DNA of 64,000 bases from Oceanospirillum sanctuarii. Its GTDB lineage: Bacteria; Pseudomonadota; Gammaproteobacteria; Pseudomonadales; Halomonadaceae. This document shows positions 9,396 through 18,763 of the stretch, one piece after another. The notes under the pieces are model-generated. The model searched no databases. It was given only the letters and a program-made list of their open reading frames with translations, and was not told where the DNA came from. How positions within the stretch are numbered: position 1 is the first letter of the stretch; every line of letters begins with the position of its first letter. The position numbers and the translations under genes are program-made. The stretch spans positions 682,001 through 746,000 of the forward strand of contig NZ_MTBA01000004.1 in assembly GCF_002150805.1 (NCBI RefSeq). The letters are read 5' to 3'.

Positions 9396-9451
9396 CAAAG
9401 ACTTAAGATAATTTTAACTACCAATAGGTAGCTAAAATACAGGTACAGACC

Positions 9452-10036
9452 ATGCTGTTAATGATCGATAACTACGACTCTTTCACTTATAACGTTGTGC
9501 AGTATTTTGCCGAGCTGGGCGCAGACGTTCAGGTTTACCGCAACGACGAAATCACTATTGAGCAGATCGAAGCCCTGAAGCCGGATCATCTGGTGATCTC
9601 ACCGGGTCCCTGCACACCAAACGAAGCGGGTATCTCAGTAGAAGCCATTAAGCACTTCGCCGGTAAACTGCCGATTCTGGGTATCTGCCTTGGCCATCAG
9701 AGCATTGGTCAGGCCTTTGGTGGCAAAGTGATCCGCGCTAATGAAGTGATGCACGGTAAAACATCTCCGGTGCATCATATTGATGATGGTGTTTTCGCCG
9801 GGCTGAATAATCCGTTTCAGGCAACCCGTTACCACTCTTTGGTAGTTGAACGCGCTACACTGCCGGACTGCCTGGAAGTGACCGCCTGGGTGAATAACGA
9901 AGACGGTACACCGGGTGAAATCATGGGCCTGCGTCACAGGACACTGCCGATTGAAGGCGTTCAGTTCCACCCTGAGTCAATTCTGACCGAACACGGTCAC
10001 GATATGCTGCAGAACTTTCTGAATCAGACGCTCTGA
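9452..10036 (+). CDS. trpG: Anthranilate synthase component II (glutamine amidotransferase)
   Basis: 194-residue class I glutaminase delivering ammonia to TrpE. The catalytic Cys79 sits in GICLGHQ, with His173 and Glu175 in FHPES. The oxyanion loop [11 protein letters not shown] is at about residues 50-60. The protein may also serve PabB, as TrpG does in some gammaproteobacteria; that cannot be told from sequence. It is the first gene of trpGDC, although 175 bp with two hairpins separate it from trpD. Confidence 0.96.
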   Translation: MLLMIDNYDSFTYNVVQYFAELGADVQVYRNDEITIEQIEALKPDHLVISPGPCTPNEAGISVEAIKHFAGKLPILGICLGHQSIGQAFGGKVIRANEVMHGKTSPVHHIDDGVFAGLNNPFQATRYHSLVVERATLPDCLEVTAWVNNEDGTPGEIMGLRHRTLPIEGVQFHPESILTEHGHDMLQNFLNQTL

Positions 10037-10067
10037 TTTATTCAGAGCTCTGCTTCTTTTGAGGACC

Positions 10068-10146
10068 GCACTTTCCGGAAAGTGCCGATTTCTTAAAAAG
10101 ACTGACTTTCTGCAAGAACAATCGAAGCAGCCCATAAGAGGCTGCT
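10068..10146 (+). other. Two perfect hairpins between trpG and trpD
   Basis: GCACTTTCC/GGAAAGTGC at 10068-10085 forms a 9-bp palindrome. AGCAGCC at 10126-10132 pairs with GGCTGCT at 10140-10146 around a seven-base loop. Neither is followed by a T run, so they look like mRNA processing or stability elements rather than terminators. Confidence 0.5.
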
Positions 10147-10211
10147 CCAAAGCAAGCTGACAGAGCGCTGCACATCAACAGCGCAACGAAGACGAGACAG
10201 GACCCGATACC

Positions 10212-11249
10212 ATGAACATTCAAGATGCCTTGAGCAAGGTGGTAGAACAGCTGGATCTGAGTCGTGAAGAGATGCGCGATGTTATGCGCCAGATCATGAC
10301 CGGACAATGCACAGATGCACAGATCGGCGGCTTTCTGATTGCCCTGCGCATGAAAAGCGAAACCCTGGACGAGATCACCGCCGCTGTTGAAGTGATGCGA
10401 GAACTGGCCACGCCGGTTGAGCTGGATATCCCCAATGCGGTGGATACCTGTGGTACCGGTGGCGACGGCGCTAACCTGTTTAATGTCTCAACTGCGTCTG
10501 CTTTCGTTATTGCAGCAGCAGGTGGCCATGTTGCCAAACACGGTAACCGTTCTGTTTCCTCTTCCAGCGGTAGTTCTGACCTGCTGGAAACTGCCGGTAT
10601 CAACCTGAACCTCAAGCCTGAACAAATTGCCCGCTGCATCAGTGAAGTGGGTGTCGGCTTTATGTTTGCCCCCAACCATCACAGCGCGATGAAATACGCT
10701 ATTGGTCCCCGTAAAGAGCTGGGCATGCGTACCCTTTTCAATATGCTCGGCCCCATGACCAACCCGGCAGGTGTTAAGCATCAGGTGATCGGTGTCTTTA
10801 CTGAAACCCTGTGTCGTCCGATGGCAGAAGTTCTGAAAGCACTGGGCAGCAAACATGTTCTGATTGTTCACGCTAAAGATGGTCTGGATGAGTTCTCTCT
10901 AGCCACCAGCACCCATGTGGCTGAGCTGAAAAATGGTGAAGTGACAGAATACAAGGTAACACCGGAAGACGTTGGCCTTAAGAGTCAGAGTCTGGTGGGG
11001 CTGGATATTGCAAGCGCCGAAGACTCCCTCAACCTGATCAAAGATGCTTTGGGTAAACAAAGCACCGAGAAAGCGGAAAAAGCCGCTGATATGATCGCGC
11101 TGAATGCCGGTGCAGCTCTCTACGCAGCAGATGTTGCCGATAGCCTGCAGGAAGGTGTCGCCATGGCGCAGGACGCCATCGCCAGCGGCCTGGCCGGTGA
11201 AAAAATGAAAGAGCTGTCCAGCTTTACCAGCGTCTTTGCAGCACAATAA
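10212..11249 (+). CDS. trpD: Anthranilate phosphoribosyltransferase
   Basis: 345 residues. It joins anthranilate with PRPP to give phosphoribosylanthranilate. The PRPP-binding glycine-rich loop DTCGTGGDG lies near residue 79 and [15 protein letters not shown] near 112-126. Further family landmarks are [13 protein letters not shown] and NMLGPMTNP. Length is standard. It is the middle gene of trpGDC, with 66 bp to trpC. Confidence 0.97.
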   Translation: MNIQDALSKVVEQLDLSREEMRDVMRQIMTGQCTDAQIGGFLIALRMKSETLDEITAAVEVMRELATPVELDIPNAVDTCGTGGDGANLFNVSTASAFVIAAAGGHVAKHGNRSVSSSSGSSDLLETAGINLNLKPEQIARCISEVGVGFMFAPNHHSAMKYAIGPRKELGMRTLFNMLGPMTNPAGVKHQVIGVFTETLCRPMAEVLKALGSKHVLIVHAKDGLDEFSLATSTHVAELKNGEVTEYKVTPEDVGLKSQSLVGLDIASAEDSLNLIKDALGKQSTEKAEKAADMIALNAGAALYAADVADSLQEGVAMAQDAIASGLAGEKMKELSSFTSVFAAQ

Positions 11250-11315
11250 CCGGAACCGATTTCAGGACTTTAACCCTGACATTCAGACCAGACCCAAGGT
11301 CTTCAGGAGAACACT

Positions 11316-12113
11316 TTGAACACCCCGACTATTCTGAAAAAAATTGTTGATCGCAAATGGGAAGAGATCAAAGAGCGTAAGCAGAGCATCTCTCTGGAAG
11401 AGATGCGTGATCTGGCTTTTGCTAATAAGGATGCACCTCGTGGCTTTGCTGATGCACTGGCTCGCAACCTGAAAGCCGGTCGCTCTGCCGTGATCGCTGA
11501 GATCAAAAAAGCTTCTCCAAGCAAAGGCGTTCTGCGCGAAGATTTCCGCCCTGCCGAGATCGCCGCCAGCTACGAAGAAGGTGGTGCCAGCTGCCTGTCG
11601 ATTCTGACCGACCGCGACTTTTTTCAGGGCCATGAAGATTATCTGAAAGAGGGCCGTGCAGCCTGCGATCTGCCGGTCATCCGTAAAGACTTTATTGTCG
11701 ATCCCTATCAGGTGTATGAAGCCCGTGCCATTGGCGCTGACTGTATTCTGCTGATTGCCGCCTGTCTGGATGATGACACCATGCGCGAGCTGAATCTGCT
11801 GGCCCATGAACTGGATATGGACGTACTGATCGAAGTCCATGATGAAGAAGAGCTGCACCGTGCGCTTAAACTACCGAACCGTCTGATCGGTATTAATAAC
11901 CGTAACCTGCATACCTTCGAAGTCAGCCTGCAAACCACTTTTGATCTGCTGGATCAGATTCCGGATGATCGTATCGTGGTAACGGAAAGCGGTATCCTGA
12001 AGCAGGAAGATGTTGATGCGATGCGTCGCCATAATGTTGACAGCTTCCTCGTTGGAGAAGCCTTTATGCGCACCGAAAATCCGGGTGAAACGCTGGCCGA
12101 GTTCTTCAACTAA
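11316..12113 (+). CDS. trpC: Indole-3-glycerol-phosphate synthase
   Basis: 265-residue TIM-barrel enzyme closing the indole ring. [12 protein letters not shown] near residue 60 carries the catalytic Lys, with [16 protein letters not shown] and [11 protein letters not shown] through the barrel, and VTESGI plus FLVGEAFM at the phosphate site. It is monofunctional (no fused TrpF), as in pseudomonads. AGGAGA precedes the TTG start at 11316; the next in-frame alternatives would remove conserved residues. Confidence 0.96.
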   Translation: MNTPTILKKIVDRKWEEIKERKQSISLEEMRDLAFANKDAPRGFADALARNLKAGRSAVIAEIKKASPSKGVLREDFRPAEIAASYEEGGASCLSILTDRDFFQGHEDYLKEGRAACDLPVIRKDFIVDPYQVYEARAIGADCILLIAACLDDDTMRELNLLAHELDMDVLIEVHDEEELHRALKLPNRLIGINNRNLHTFEVSLQTTFDLLDQIPDDRIVVTESGILKQEDVDAMRRHNVDSFLVGEAFMRTENPGETLAEFFN

Positions 12114-12131
12114 GACCCAATCAACGCTAAG

Positions 12132-12251
12132 CCTGCCCTTCCTCTGTTCAGATGCTCATTCATACTGAGTACCTCTTTATAAATAAGCTTCTGAACAGAG
12201 GCTGAGAAAAAAACCACCGCCCCCCCCTCAGCCGCCCTTTTTTTGGGCAGG
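12132..12251 (+). terminator. Complex terminator / structured region after trpC
   Basis: A 12-bp stem pairs 12141-12152 with 12190-12201 and a 7-bp stem pairs 12200-12206 with 12227-12233. A GCCC-T7-GGGC hairpin lies at 12234-12248. CCTGCCC at 12132-12138 can close the whole with GGGCAGG at 12245-12251. Homopolymers A7 and C8 fall inside. It ends trpGDC at least in part. Confidence 0.55.
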
Positions 12252-12447
12252 ATTCAGCCAGTAACACACTGACCTGAAAACGTAACAAAGCTTTAAAGAA
12301 ACCCCATGGGTCAAAAGTATAAACTACTTGCCTGTTGTGGCTCGGTTTCGCATACTGAAGCTATCTCTCTAAAACTTAGATACATCTTAAGTAAGCTATC
12401 TTATTTCAGTTTAAAACTTGCAGATTCATGCAATAACGGATGTTCGT

Positions 12448-14856
12448 TTGAAAAAATCAGCCCTGCATAAACGACTTTCTTACCGGCAAGCGAAATTCAC
12501 GGTCATTGTCGCCCTTGTGCTTGGTCTGGTGTTCAGTGGCATTCAGATTGCAATCGACATCAGTCACAGCCGCGAAGGTATGAACGACAAGGTTCAACAG
12601 GTGATTCATCTGGTGGAAGAGTCTGCAGTTCAGGCGGCTTACAATATCGATAAAGATCTGGCCGAGCGGGTTGTTAAAGGACTGATCAACCACGCCTATA
12701 TTCATTACGCCCAAATCCGTCTGGACGATAACAGCGTCTTAGCAACGTCGGATGCCCCATCGATCGGTGGCGGGATGATGTCTCAGATTATGGAAGAAGA
12801 GCGCCGCTCCTACGCCGTCCCCCTGATCACTGTCTTTGAAGAAGCACCGGTCGGCACCCTGATTGTTGAAACCGATCCTGATGCTCTGAGCGAAGATATC
12901 TTTGACCGGGCTATCGTTATTCTGACCACAGGTTTCCTGAGAAATGTACTGCTGGCGATCTGTCTGTTCTTCGTTTTCCATACTCTGATCAGCCGTCCGC
13001 TGACACGCCTGTCAGACAGTCTGATCCTGCTGAAAGATAACCACAACAGCAACAAGCAGATACCCGCCTTAAAAGGTCATACCGATGACGAGCTGGGTTT
13101 TCTGGTTGATAGCTTTAACGAGTTATGGAGTTCACGAAACAAAGCTGAAGAAGCCCTGAGAAGCAGTGAACAGTTCAACCGCGATGTGATGAACAGTATC
13201 AGTGATATGCTGATTATCTGTGAGACTGACTTTAAGATCTACGATGCCAATCACAAAGCCTTTCAGACGCTGGGCTTCGACAAGAAAGATCTGGTTGGCC
13301 TCAATATGGAGCAACTGTTTAATGCCAGCAAATTACCCCATACGCTGGCAAGCCTTGCCTCTTCCGATGACCTGATGCATGAGGTCTCTCTGGAAAGCGA
13401 ACTGAAAGGCCACAACGGTCAGCAAATTCCGGTTGAGATAAAAGCCCGCAGTATCGATCTGTCCGGCAAGACCTATATTCTGGCGCTGTCACGGGATATC
13501 TCACTGCGTAAAGCGCAAGAAGCACGTATTCACCATCTGGCCTATTTCGACTCACTGACCGACCTGCCGAACCGAAGTTTGTTTCTGGATCGCCTGCATC
13601 AGGTGCAATCCAAGAGCATGCGCCACAATATGTTTAGCGCGCTGCTGTTTCTCGACCTCGACCGCTTTAAAAACATCAATGATTCTCTTGGTCATGATGT
13701 TGGCGATGAACTTCTTGTAGTTGTAGCTTCGCGCCTGAAAGAGATGATGCGGGAAGAAGATACCGTTGCACGTTTAGGCGGTGATGAGTTTGTTGTCATC
13801 CTGCCGGAACTGGCAGAAGATCAGGAACCAGCGGCGCTCAACGCTCAACGCATTACCACACGTATTCTTGAAGTGATGGCAAAACCCTTTCATATTGGCC
13901 AGCACGTACTCCACATCTCTGCCAGTGTCGGTATCCGACTTTTCCCGGATGATGACAACGACATCAAGAACATCGTTAAACAGGCTGATACGGCTCTGTA
14001 TCGGGCTAAATCCAACGGTAAAAACACGTTCCACTTCTATCGCCCCAGTATGCAACTGCTGGCAGACCAGCATCTGGCGATGGAACGCGCACTGCATACC
14101 GCGCTGGAGAACAATGAGCTTTACCTGCACTATCAGCCACAGGTCGATCATAACTTCAGCATTATAGGTACTGAAGCTCTGATCCGTTGGCAGCATCCGG
14201 AACGCGGTTTTGTCCCACCGGATCAGTTTATCGGCCTTGCCGAAGAAACCGGCCTGATCATTCCGATTGGTCGCTGGGTACTGGAACAGGCCTGCTCTCA
14301 GCTGGCTCAATGGCAGAATGATGGTTTCTGCCCGGAAAACTTCCGCATGGCGGTGAATATCAGTGCCAAGCAGTTCGACCATCCTCAGTTTCTGAACGTG
14401 CTATCAGAAGTCATCGATAACACGGGGGTTGATCCCAACAAACTGGAACTGGAGCTAACGGAAAGTCTCTTGGTGAAGAATATGGATGCCACCATCACCC
14501 GTATGGATGCAATCCGCGCAATGGGTATCGCACTCTCCATTGATGACTTTGGAACCGGCTATTCATCGCTGAAATACCTCAAGCAAATGCCCATCAACCA
14601 GCTTAAGATCGATAAATCTTTCGTGATGGATCTGCTGACCGACTCCAACGACAGAGCGATTACCGAAACCATCATCGCAATGGCATCCCACTTGCAAATG
14701 GAGATTATTGCCGAGGGTGTGGAAGACGCTGCTATTATGGATCTGCTGGTAAAACTGGGCTGTAAGCACTTCCAGGGTTACTACTTCAGCCGTCCGGTCA
14801 GCGCAGACAACTGCTCACAACTGCTGCAGGTTCAGAAGCTCCCCCTAGGCAGCTAG
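12448..14856 (+). CDS. Membrane GGDEF-EAL cyclic-di-GMP enzyme with PAS domain
   Basis: About 802 residues counted from the TTG at 12448 (ACGGA eight bases upstream); an alternative TTG at 12418 adds ten. Order: transmembrane helix (about 16-38), periplasmic sensor, second helix (about 165-185), HAMP, PAS (about 245-345), GGDEF with intact LGGDEF motif, and EAL with intact EALIRW and DDFGTGYSSL. Both catalytic signatures look competent, so it may make and/or degrade c-di-GMP, which controls motility and surface growth; two PilZ proteins and a further GGDEF gene lie elsewhere in the window. It stands alone between terminators. Confidence 0.9.
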   Translation: MKKSALHKRLSYRQAKFTVIVALVLGLVFSGIQIAIDISHSREGMNDKVQQVIHLVEESAVQAAYNIDKDLAERVVKGLINHAYIHYAQIRLDDNSVLATSDAPSIGGGMMSQIMEEERRSYAVPLITVFEEAPVGTLIVETDPDALSEDIFDRAIVILTTGFLRNVLLAICLFFVFHTLISRPLTRLSDSLILLKDNHNSNKQIPALKGHTDDELGFLVDSFNELWSSRNKAEEALRSSEQFNRDVMNSISDMLIICETDFKIYDANHKAFQTLGFDKKDLVGLNMEQLFNASKLPHTLASLASSDDLMHEVSLESELKGHNGQQIPVEIKARSIDLSGKTYILALSRDISLRKAQEARIHHLAYFDSLTDLPNRSLFLDRLHQVQSKSMRHNMFSALLFLDLDRFKNINDSLGHDVGDELLVVVASRLKEMMREEDTVARLGGDEFVVILPELAEDQEPAALNAQRITTRILEVMAKPFHIGQHVLHISASVGIRLFPDDDNDIKNIVKQADTALYRAKSNGKNTFHFYRPSMQLLADQHLAMERALHTALENNELYLHYQPQVDHNFSIIGTEALIRWQHPERGFVPPDQFIGLAEETGLIIPIGRWVLEQACSQLAQWQNDGFCPENFRMAVNISAKQFDHPQFLNVLSEVIDNTGVDPNKLELELTESLLVKNMDATITRMDAIRAMGIALSIDDFGTGYSSLKYLKQMPINQLKIDKSFVMDLLTDSNDRAITETIIAMASHLQMEIIAEGVEDAAIMDLLVKLGCKHFQGYYFSRPVSADNCSQLLQVQKLPLGS

Positions 14857-14886
14857 CCAACCACCAGAGCTTCTGAAACACCCCAT

Positions 14887-14922
14887 AAAAAAACGCCGCT
14901 TCCTGTCAGAAGCGGCGTTTTT
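14887..14922. terminator. Bidirectional terminator GGDEF-EAL gene / crp
   Basis: AACGCCGCTTC at 14892-14902 pairs with GAAGCGGCGTT at 14909-14919, flanked by A and T runs. It serves both converging genes. Confidence 0.9.
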
Positions 14923-14952
14923 ATTGAATCAGCGGGTGTACCGAATAACGAG

Positions 14953-15585
14953 CTATCGCGTACCGTAAACCACCATGGTTTTACCGCTTGCGGTTACCAG
15001 CCCCTGCTCTTCCAGATCCTTCAGTACTCGCCCTACCATCTCACGGGAGCAACCGACAATACGGGCGATCTCCTGTCGGGTCACCTTGATCTGCATACCA
15101 TCCGGATGGGTCATCGCATCAGGTTCTTTGCACAGATCCAGCAAAGTACGCGCTACGCGGCCGGTCACATCCATAAAGGCCAGATCGCCCACCTTCCGGG
15201 TAGTATTGCGCAAGCGGGCTGCAACCTGATTCCCCAGCACATACAACAGGCGGGTGTCTTTCTCTGTCAGTTCCGTAAAGCGGGTATAGCTGACTTCAGC
15301 AACTTCCACATCGGTTTTTGCTTTTACCCAGGCACTGCGACGACTGATCTCATCAAACAGTCCCATCTCGCCGAAAAAGGAGCCTTCGTTCAGATAAGCG
15401 ACAACCATCTCATGGCCGTCTTCATCCTCGATGGAAACCGTGACGGACCCTTTCACCAGGTAGAAGAGAGAACCACTTTCGGCTCCTGCTGAGATAAGAG
15501 TTGAACGCTTAGGAAAGCTGCGTCTGTGACTGATCGCCAGAAACTCGTTCAGTCCCGGAATCTCCTTTTTACTGGCAGGCAACAT
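14953..15585 (-). CDS. crp: CRP/Vfr-type cAMP-binding regulator
   Basis: About 210 residues from the ATG at 15585 (AAAGGG upstream); longer in-frame starts only add a hydrophobic non-family extension. The cyclic-nucleotide-binding beta-roll includes GSLFYLVKGSVTV and the phosphate cassette FFGEMGLFDE...RRSAWVKA. The C-terminal winged helix has VTRQEIARIVGCSREMV as recognition helix. In Pseudomonas this position (next to an OsmC gene and speD) is vfr. The substitution of Ala in SAWV for the usual RTA/SAT is minor. It is divergent from the OsmC gene. Confidence 0.93.
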   Translation of the reverse strand: MLPASKKEIPGLNEFLAISHRRSFPKRSTLISAGAESGSLFYLVKGSVTVSIEDEDGHEMVVAYLNEGSFFGEMGLFDEISRRSAWVKAKTDVEVAEVSYTRFTELTEKDTRLLYVLGNQVAARLRNTTRKVGDLAFMDVTGRVARTLLDLCKEPDAMTHPDGMQIKVTRQEIARIVGCSREMVGRVLKDLEEQGLVTASGKTMVVYGTR

Positions 15586-15795
15586 AACAAAAAACCCTTT
15601 TTTACGTGCAAACAGAAAGCTACCGAAGCAGACAATACCTGATCTGCAGGAAAACAACAAAAAAAGCCTGTTTTTAGCAGGGCTAAGCAGCGGCCTTTTT
15701 TGGCGTGAAAACTTGCGTGACCATGCTATATCAGCGATATTGCCAGCTGAATTTCATTTAACAATATCAAATACTAAGCAGGAGAATAGAGCGGA

Positions 15796-16215
15796 ATGAA
15801 AGCAGTCGTAAAATGGACAGATGGCGTTCAGTTTCTGGCAGAATCCGGCTCAGGTCACGCAATTGTGATCGATGGTCCACCGGAAAAAGGCGGTCGAAAC
15901 ACCGGCCCTCGTCCGATGGAACTTCTGTTGATGGGTTTAGGCTCCTGCAGTTCTTTCGATGTGATCGGTATTCTGCAAAAGTCCCGTCAGGATGTCAGTG
16001 ACTGCTATGTTGAAATAGAAGCAGAACGAGCAGATGCCGTTCCTGCTTTGTTTACGAAAATCCACCTGCATTTCGTTGTTAAGGGCCGTGGCATTAAAGA
16101 AGTACAGGTCAAGCGTGCGGTTGAACTGTCCGCTGAAAAGTACTGCTCAGCATCAATTATGCTGGCTGCCGGTGGCGTAGAAATCAGCCACGATTACGAA
16201 ATTATTGAGCTGTAA
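15796..16215 (+). CDS. OsmC/YhfA-like redox protein
   Basis: 139 residues of the OsmC/Ohr fold. PRPMELLLMGLGSCSSFD carries the first conserved Cys and KYCSASIML the second, the pair used in peroxide reduction by the family. E. coli yhfA also lies beside crp, and the same pair is found next to vfr in Pseudomonas, so the linkage is ancient. AGGAGAATA precedes the ATG. The substrate cannot be told. Confidence 0.85.
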   Translation: MKAVVKWTDGVQFLAESGSGHAIVIDGPPEKGGRNTGPRPMELLLMGLGSCSSFDVIGILQKSRQDVSDCYVEIEAERADAVPALFTKIHLHFVVKGRGIKEVQVKRAVELSAEKYCSASIMLAAGGVEISHDYEIIEL

Positions 16216-16225
16216 TAATGCAGCC

Positions 16226-16267
16226 AAAAATTACCCTTATGACTCAAAAATAAAAGGGTAATTTTTT
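16226..16267 (+). terminator. Terminator after the OsmC gene
   Basis: AAAAATTACCCTT at 16226-16238 pairs with AAGGGTAATTTTT at 16254-16266, followed by further T. Confidence 0.85.
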
Positions 16268-16274
16268 TGTGCAA

Positions 16275-16319
16275 TAGCCACTTTTTATAGGCATAATACG
16301 CGCCTTTCAAAAGTGGCTA
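16275..16319 (+). promoter_or_regulatory. Perfect 11-bp inverted repeat over the speD promoter region
   Basis: TAGCCACTTTT at 16275-16285 and AAAAGTGGCTA at 16309-16319 enclose a -10-like CATAAT at 16292-16297 and an inner AGGC/GCCT pair. It could be an operator or a leader hairpin controlling speD. Confidence 0.5.
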
Positions 16320-16373
16320 GCCAATAAGGTTGGTGGGTAATTTCACGAATTTGCATTACGCGAGGTCTCGGGC

Positions 16374-17162
16374 GTGAAGGACAATATCAGGCTTCATGGG
16401 TTTAACAACCTTACCAGTTCCCTGAGCTTTAACATTTATGACATCTGCTATGCCAAGACAGAGCAGCAACGTGAAGAGTATATCGATTACATCGATGAAC
16501 TTTATAACGCTGAACGCCTTACGCAGATCTTAAAAGATGTGACCAATATTATTGGTGCCCACATTCTGAATATCGCACGTCAGGATTACGATCCCCACGG
16601 TGCCAGTGTGACCGTACTGATCGCAGAACATGAACTGACTGACGAATCAGAAAACGAAGTAGGCCCGGGTCCTCTGCCGGAAACGGTAGTTGCTCACCTG
16701 GATAAGAGCCACGTGACGGTTCATACCTACCCGGAAAGCCACCCAGATGGCGGCATCAGTACTTTCCGTCTGGATATCGATGTATCCACCTGCGGTATGA
16801 TCTCTCCACTGAAAGCACTGAACTACCTGATTCACAGCTTCGATTCCGATATCGTGACCATGGACTACCGTGTACGTGGTTTCACCCGTGACGAATCCGG
16901 TCGCAAGCTGTTTATCGATCACCCGATCACTTCGATCCAGGACTACCTGTCTGAAGATACCAAGAACGCGTATCAGATGATTGATGTGAACGTTTACCAG
17001 GAAAATATGTTCCACACCAAAATGCTACTGAAGGATTTTGAGCTGGACAACTACCTGTTTGGTATCGATAAGAACAAGCTGACCTTTGAAGAAGCGGCTG
17101 ATATTGAAGCCCGTCTACGCAAAGAGATGCTGGAAATTTTCTACTCCCGTAATATCGAGTAA
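16374..17162 (+). CDS. speD: S-adenosylmethionine decarboxylase proenzyme (bacterial long form)
   Basis: 262 residues. It makes decarboxylated AdoMet, the aminopropyl donor for spermidine. The proenzyme self-cleaves between Lys111 and Ser112 in [13 protein letters not shown], turning Ser112 into the pyruvoyl cofactor; the position equals that of the E. coli enzyme. [15 protein letters not shown] is a second hallmark. The start is GTG at 16374 with GAGG upstream. No speE is adjacent. Confidence 0.95.
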   Translation: MKDNIRLHGFNNLTSSLSFNIYDICYAKTEQQREEYIDYIDELYNAERLTQILKDVTNIIGAHILNIARQDYDPHGASVTVLIAEHELTDESENEVGPGPLPETVVAHLDKSHVTVHTYPESHPDGGISTFRLDIDVSTCGMISPLKALNYLIHSFDSDIVTMDYRVRGFTRDESGRKLFIDHPITSIQDYLSEDTKNAYQMIDVNVYQENMFHTKMLLKDFELDNYLFGIDKNKLTFEEAADIEARLRKEMLEIFYSRNIE

Positions 17163-17176
17163 GTATTTCCGGATAC

Positions 17177-17216
17177 AAAAAAACGCCTGTAAGCGAAAAG
17201 CTTCAGGCGTTTTTTT
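17177..17216 (+). terminator. Terminator after speD
   Basis: AAAAAAACGCCTG at 17177-17189 pairs with CAGGCGTTTTTTT at 17204-17216. Confidence 0.9.
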
Positions 17217-17284
17217 ATGCTCAGAATCTGTACTCTGTTATCACAAACTTCCCCGCGAAACAGATCTCTAGATTGCCAGCGCTA

Positions 17285-17683
17285 TCAGGCGCGCCAGATC
17301 AGATCCAGCACATAAGGCGCCAGAAACATAATCATCATCCCGGACAAAACCACACCGATCACACAACCGGTAGCCATTGCTTTATCACCTGGGAAGAGAA
17401 TGCGGGTCACCTGACCACCAAGACTGGCCATCACCTGAGAGAAGAAGATTGCGCCGTACATCAGCGTACTGATCACAACAAACAAATTGATGGTGTTCAG
17501 CGCTTCCCACCAGATACCTTCCGGCTGGCTGATACTGATCAGAAACTTAACCGCACCTAAAATCATCAGGAAGGCACAACCAACCAGAGCATGGTGACGG
17601 AAAGGCAGAGAGGCGTAGGCGGATAAAAAGGCGATTACACCACTTGGTGATGGTTTATCGGCCTGATTTAATGAAGCAGTCAT
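17285..17683 (-). CDS. Inner-membrane protein of unknown function
   Basis: 132 residues with three or four hydrophobic helices (about 30-50, 62-85, 98-128). The N-terminus is short and polar. CAGGAGAAAAGC gives a strong ribosome-binding site. I do not recognise a catalytic motif. A hypothetical membrane protein sits at the same place between speD and coq7 in Pseudomonas, so position is conserved even though function is not known. Confidence 0.7.
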   Translation of the reverse strand: MTASLNQADKPSPSGVIAFLSAYASLPFRHHALVGCAFLMILGAVKFLISISQPEGIWWEALNTINLFVVISTLMYGAIFFSQVMASLGGQVTRILFPGDKAMATGCVIGVVLSGMMIMFLAPYVLDLIWRA

Positions 17684-17854
17684 TGCTTTTCTCCTGAAAA
17701 GTAAGGCATCACGTCCTTGAATCCATGATGCCTGCTTACAAGAGTTAACAGGCGGATTTGCCTGCTAACCTTTATGATTCCTGCCTTGGCGGCTTTTGGT
17801 CGCCAAGCGGATTACATTCTGCAACAAAAATTGTCTGATAGCGATCATCAGAAA

Positions 17855-17917
17855 GTCAAATACGGCAATTCAGCTGTCAGATTCGATAAACAGACTGTCA
17901 AATACGATATACAGACT
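17855..17917 (-). repeat. Three-unit 21-bp tandem repeat covering the coq7 stop
   Basis: Units 17855-17875, 17876-17896 and 17897-17917. Read on the minus strand in the coq7 frame they give SVYRI-stop, SVYRI-stop, and NCRI-stop: three copies of the C-terminal codons with their stops. Confidence 0.8.
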
Positions 17918-18545
17918 TAGTCATCACTTTTGACATCAGCTTCATCGCCATCTTAACCGGAACCGGGAAACGGACACCGCCCGCATCCAGCGCCTGATTC
18001 GCGTGCTGCTCTTCGTCGATATACATCTGTTCCAGAATCGCACGGCTTTTCTGATCTCCAGATGGCAGGTTTTGCATATGAGACTCCAGATGTTTACACA
18101 CCTGCTGTTCAGTTGCTGCGACAAAGCCCAGACTGTACTTATCACCGGCGGCGCCAGCGACGGCACCAATTCCAAAAGATAGACCATAAAACACAGGATT
18201 CAACAAACTCGGACGACTGCCCAGCTGGCGGATACGCTGTTCACACCATGCCAGGTGATCAATCTCTTCACGGGCAGCTTCTTCCATCTGCTCACGTACT
18301 TCAGGTAGCTTAGCCGTAACCGACTGCCCCTGATAAAGCGCCTGAGCGCATACTTCTCCGGTGTGGTTAATCCGCATAAGACCGGCAGCATGTTTGCGCT
18401 CAACAGGAGTCATCTCCTGCTCTGCTTCACTACGTGCCGGATTCGGACGGTAGGGTTCTGCAGCACCCGGGATCAGGGTTTTAAGAACGGTATCAGCACC
18501 AATCAGGATTTTGTCCAGCGGTGTGTGTTGACGAATATTTTGCAT
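17898..18545 (-). CDS. coq7: 3-demethoxyubiquinol (DMQ) hydroxylase Coq7
   Basis: 215 residues, the size of the Pseudomonas enzyme. This di-iron monooxygenase performs the last hydroxylation in ubiquinone synthesis. Iron ligands are visible as the Glu in [24 protein letters not shown] and DEEQHA. The start at 18545 is favoured by AGGTGAGG eight bases upstream; an earlier in-frame ATG at 18596 lacks one. The last seven codons are tandemly repeated downstream. Confidence 0.95.
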   Translation of the reverse strand: MQNIRQHTPLDKILIGADTVLKTLIPGAAEPYRPNPARSEAEQEMTPVERKHAAGLMRINHTGEVCAQALYQGQSVTAKLPEVREQMEEAAREEIDHLAWCEQRIRQLGSRPSLLNPVFYGLSFGIGAVAGAAGDKYSLGFVAATEQQVCKHLESHMQNLPSGDQKSRAILEQMYIDEEQHANQALDAGGVRFPVPVKMAMKLMSKVMTKSVYRI

Positions 18546-18694
18546 GGGTAAAACCTCACCTGTATCTGCAGGGCATGTTAGCGAATGCCCGCTCATTCGG
18601 CTATGGCTTTATACGGACTTTTTAAAAAGCCGATGAGATAAATCAAAAGAGTTTCCAAGGAGATACGCGCCGTATTAACAGACCGCCTAAACGC

Positions 18695-18725
18695 AAAAAG
18701 AGATGCAGGATCTCTCCTGCATCTC
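18695..18725 (-). terminator. Terminator after ackA (minus strand)
   Basis: GAGATGCAGGA at 18700-18710 pairs with TCCTGCATCTC at 18715-18725; the A5 at 18695-18699 is the U run on the minus transcript. Confidence 0.85.
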
Positions 18726-18763
18726 TTGCGCTAAATCACTCAATATATGAGAGAAAATAAAGT

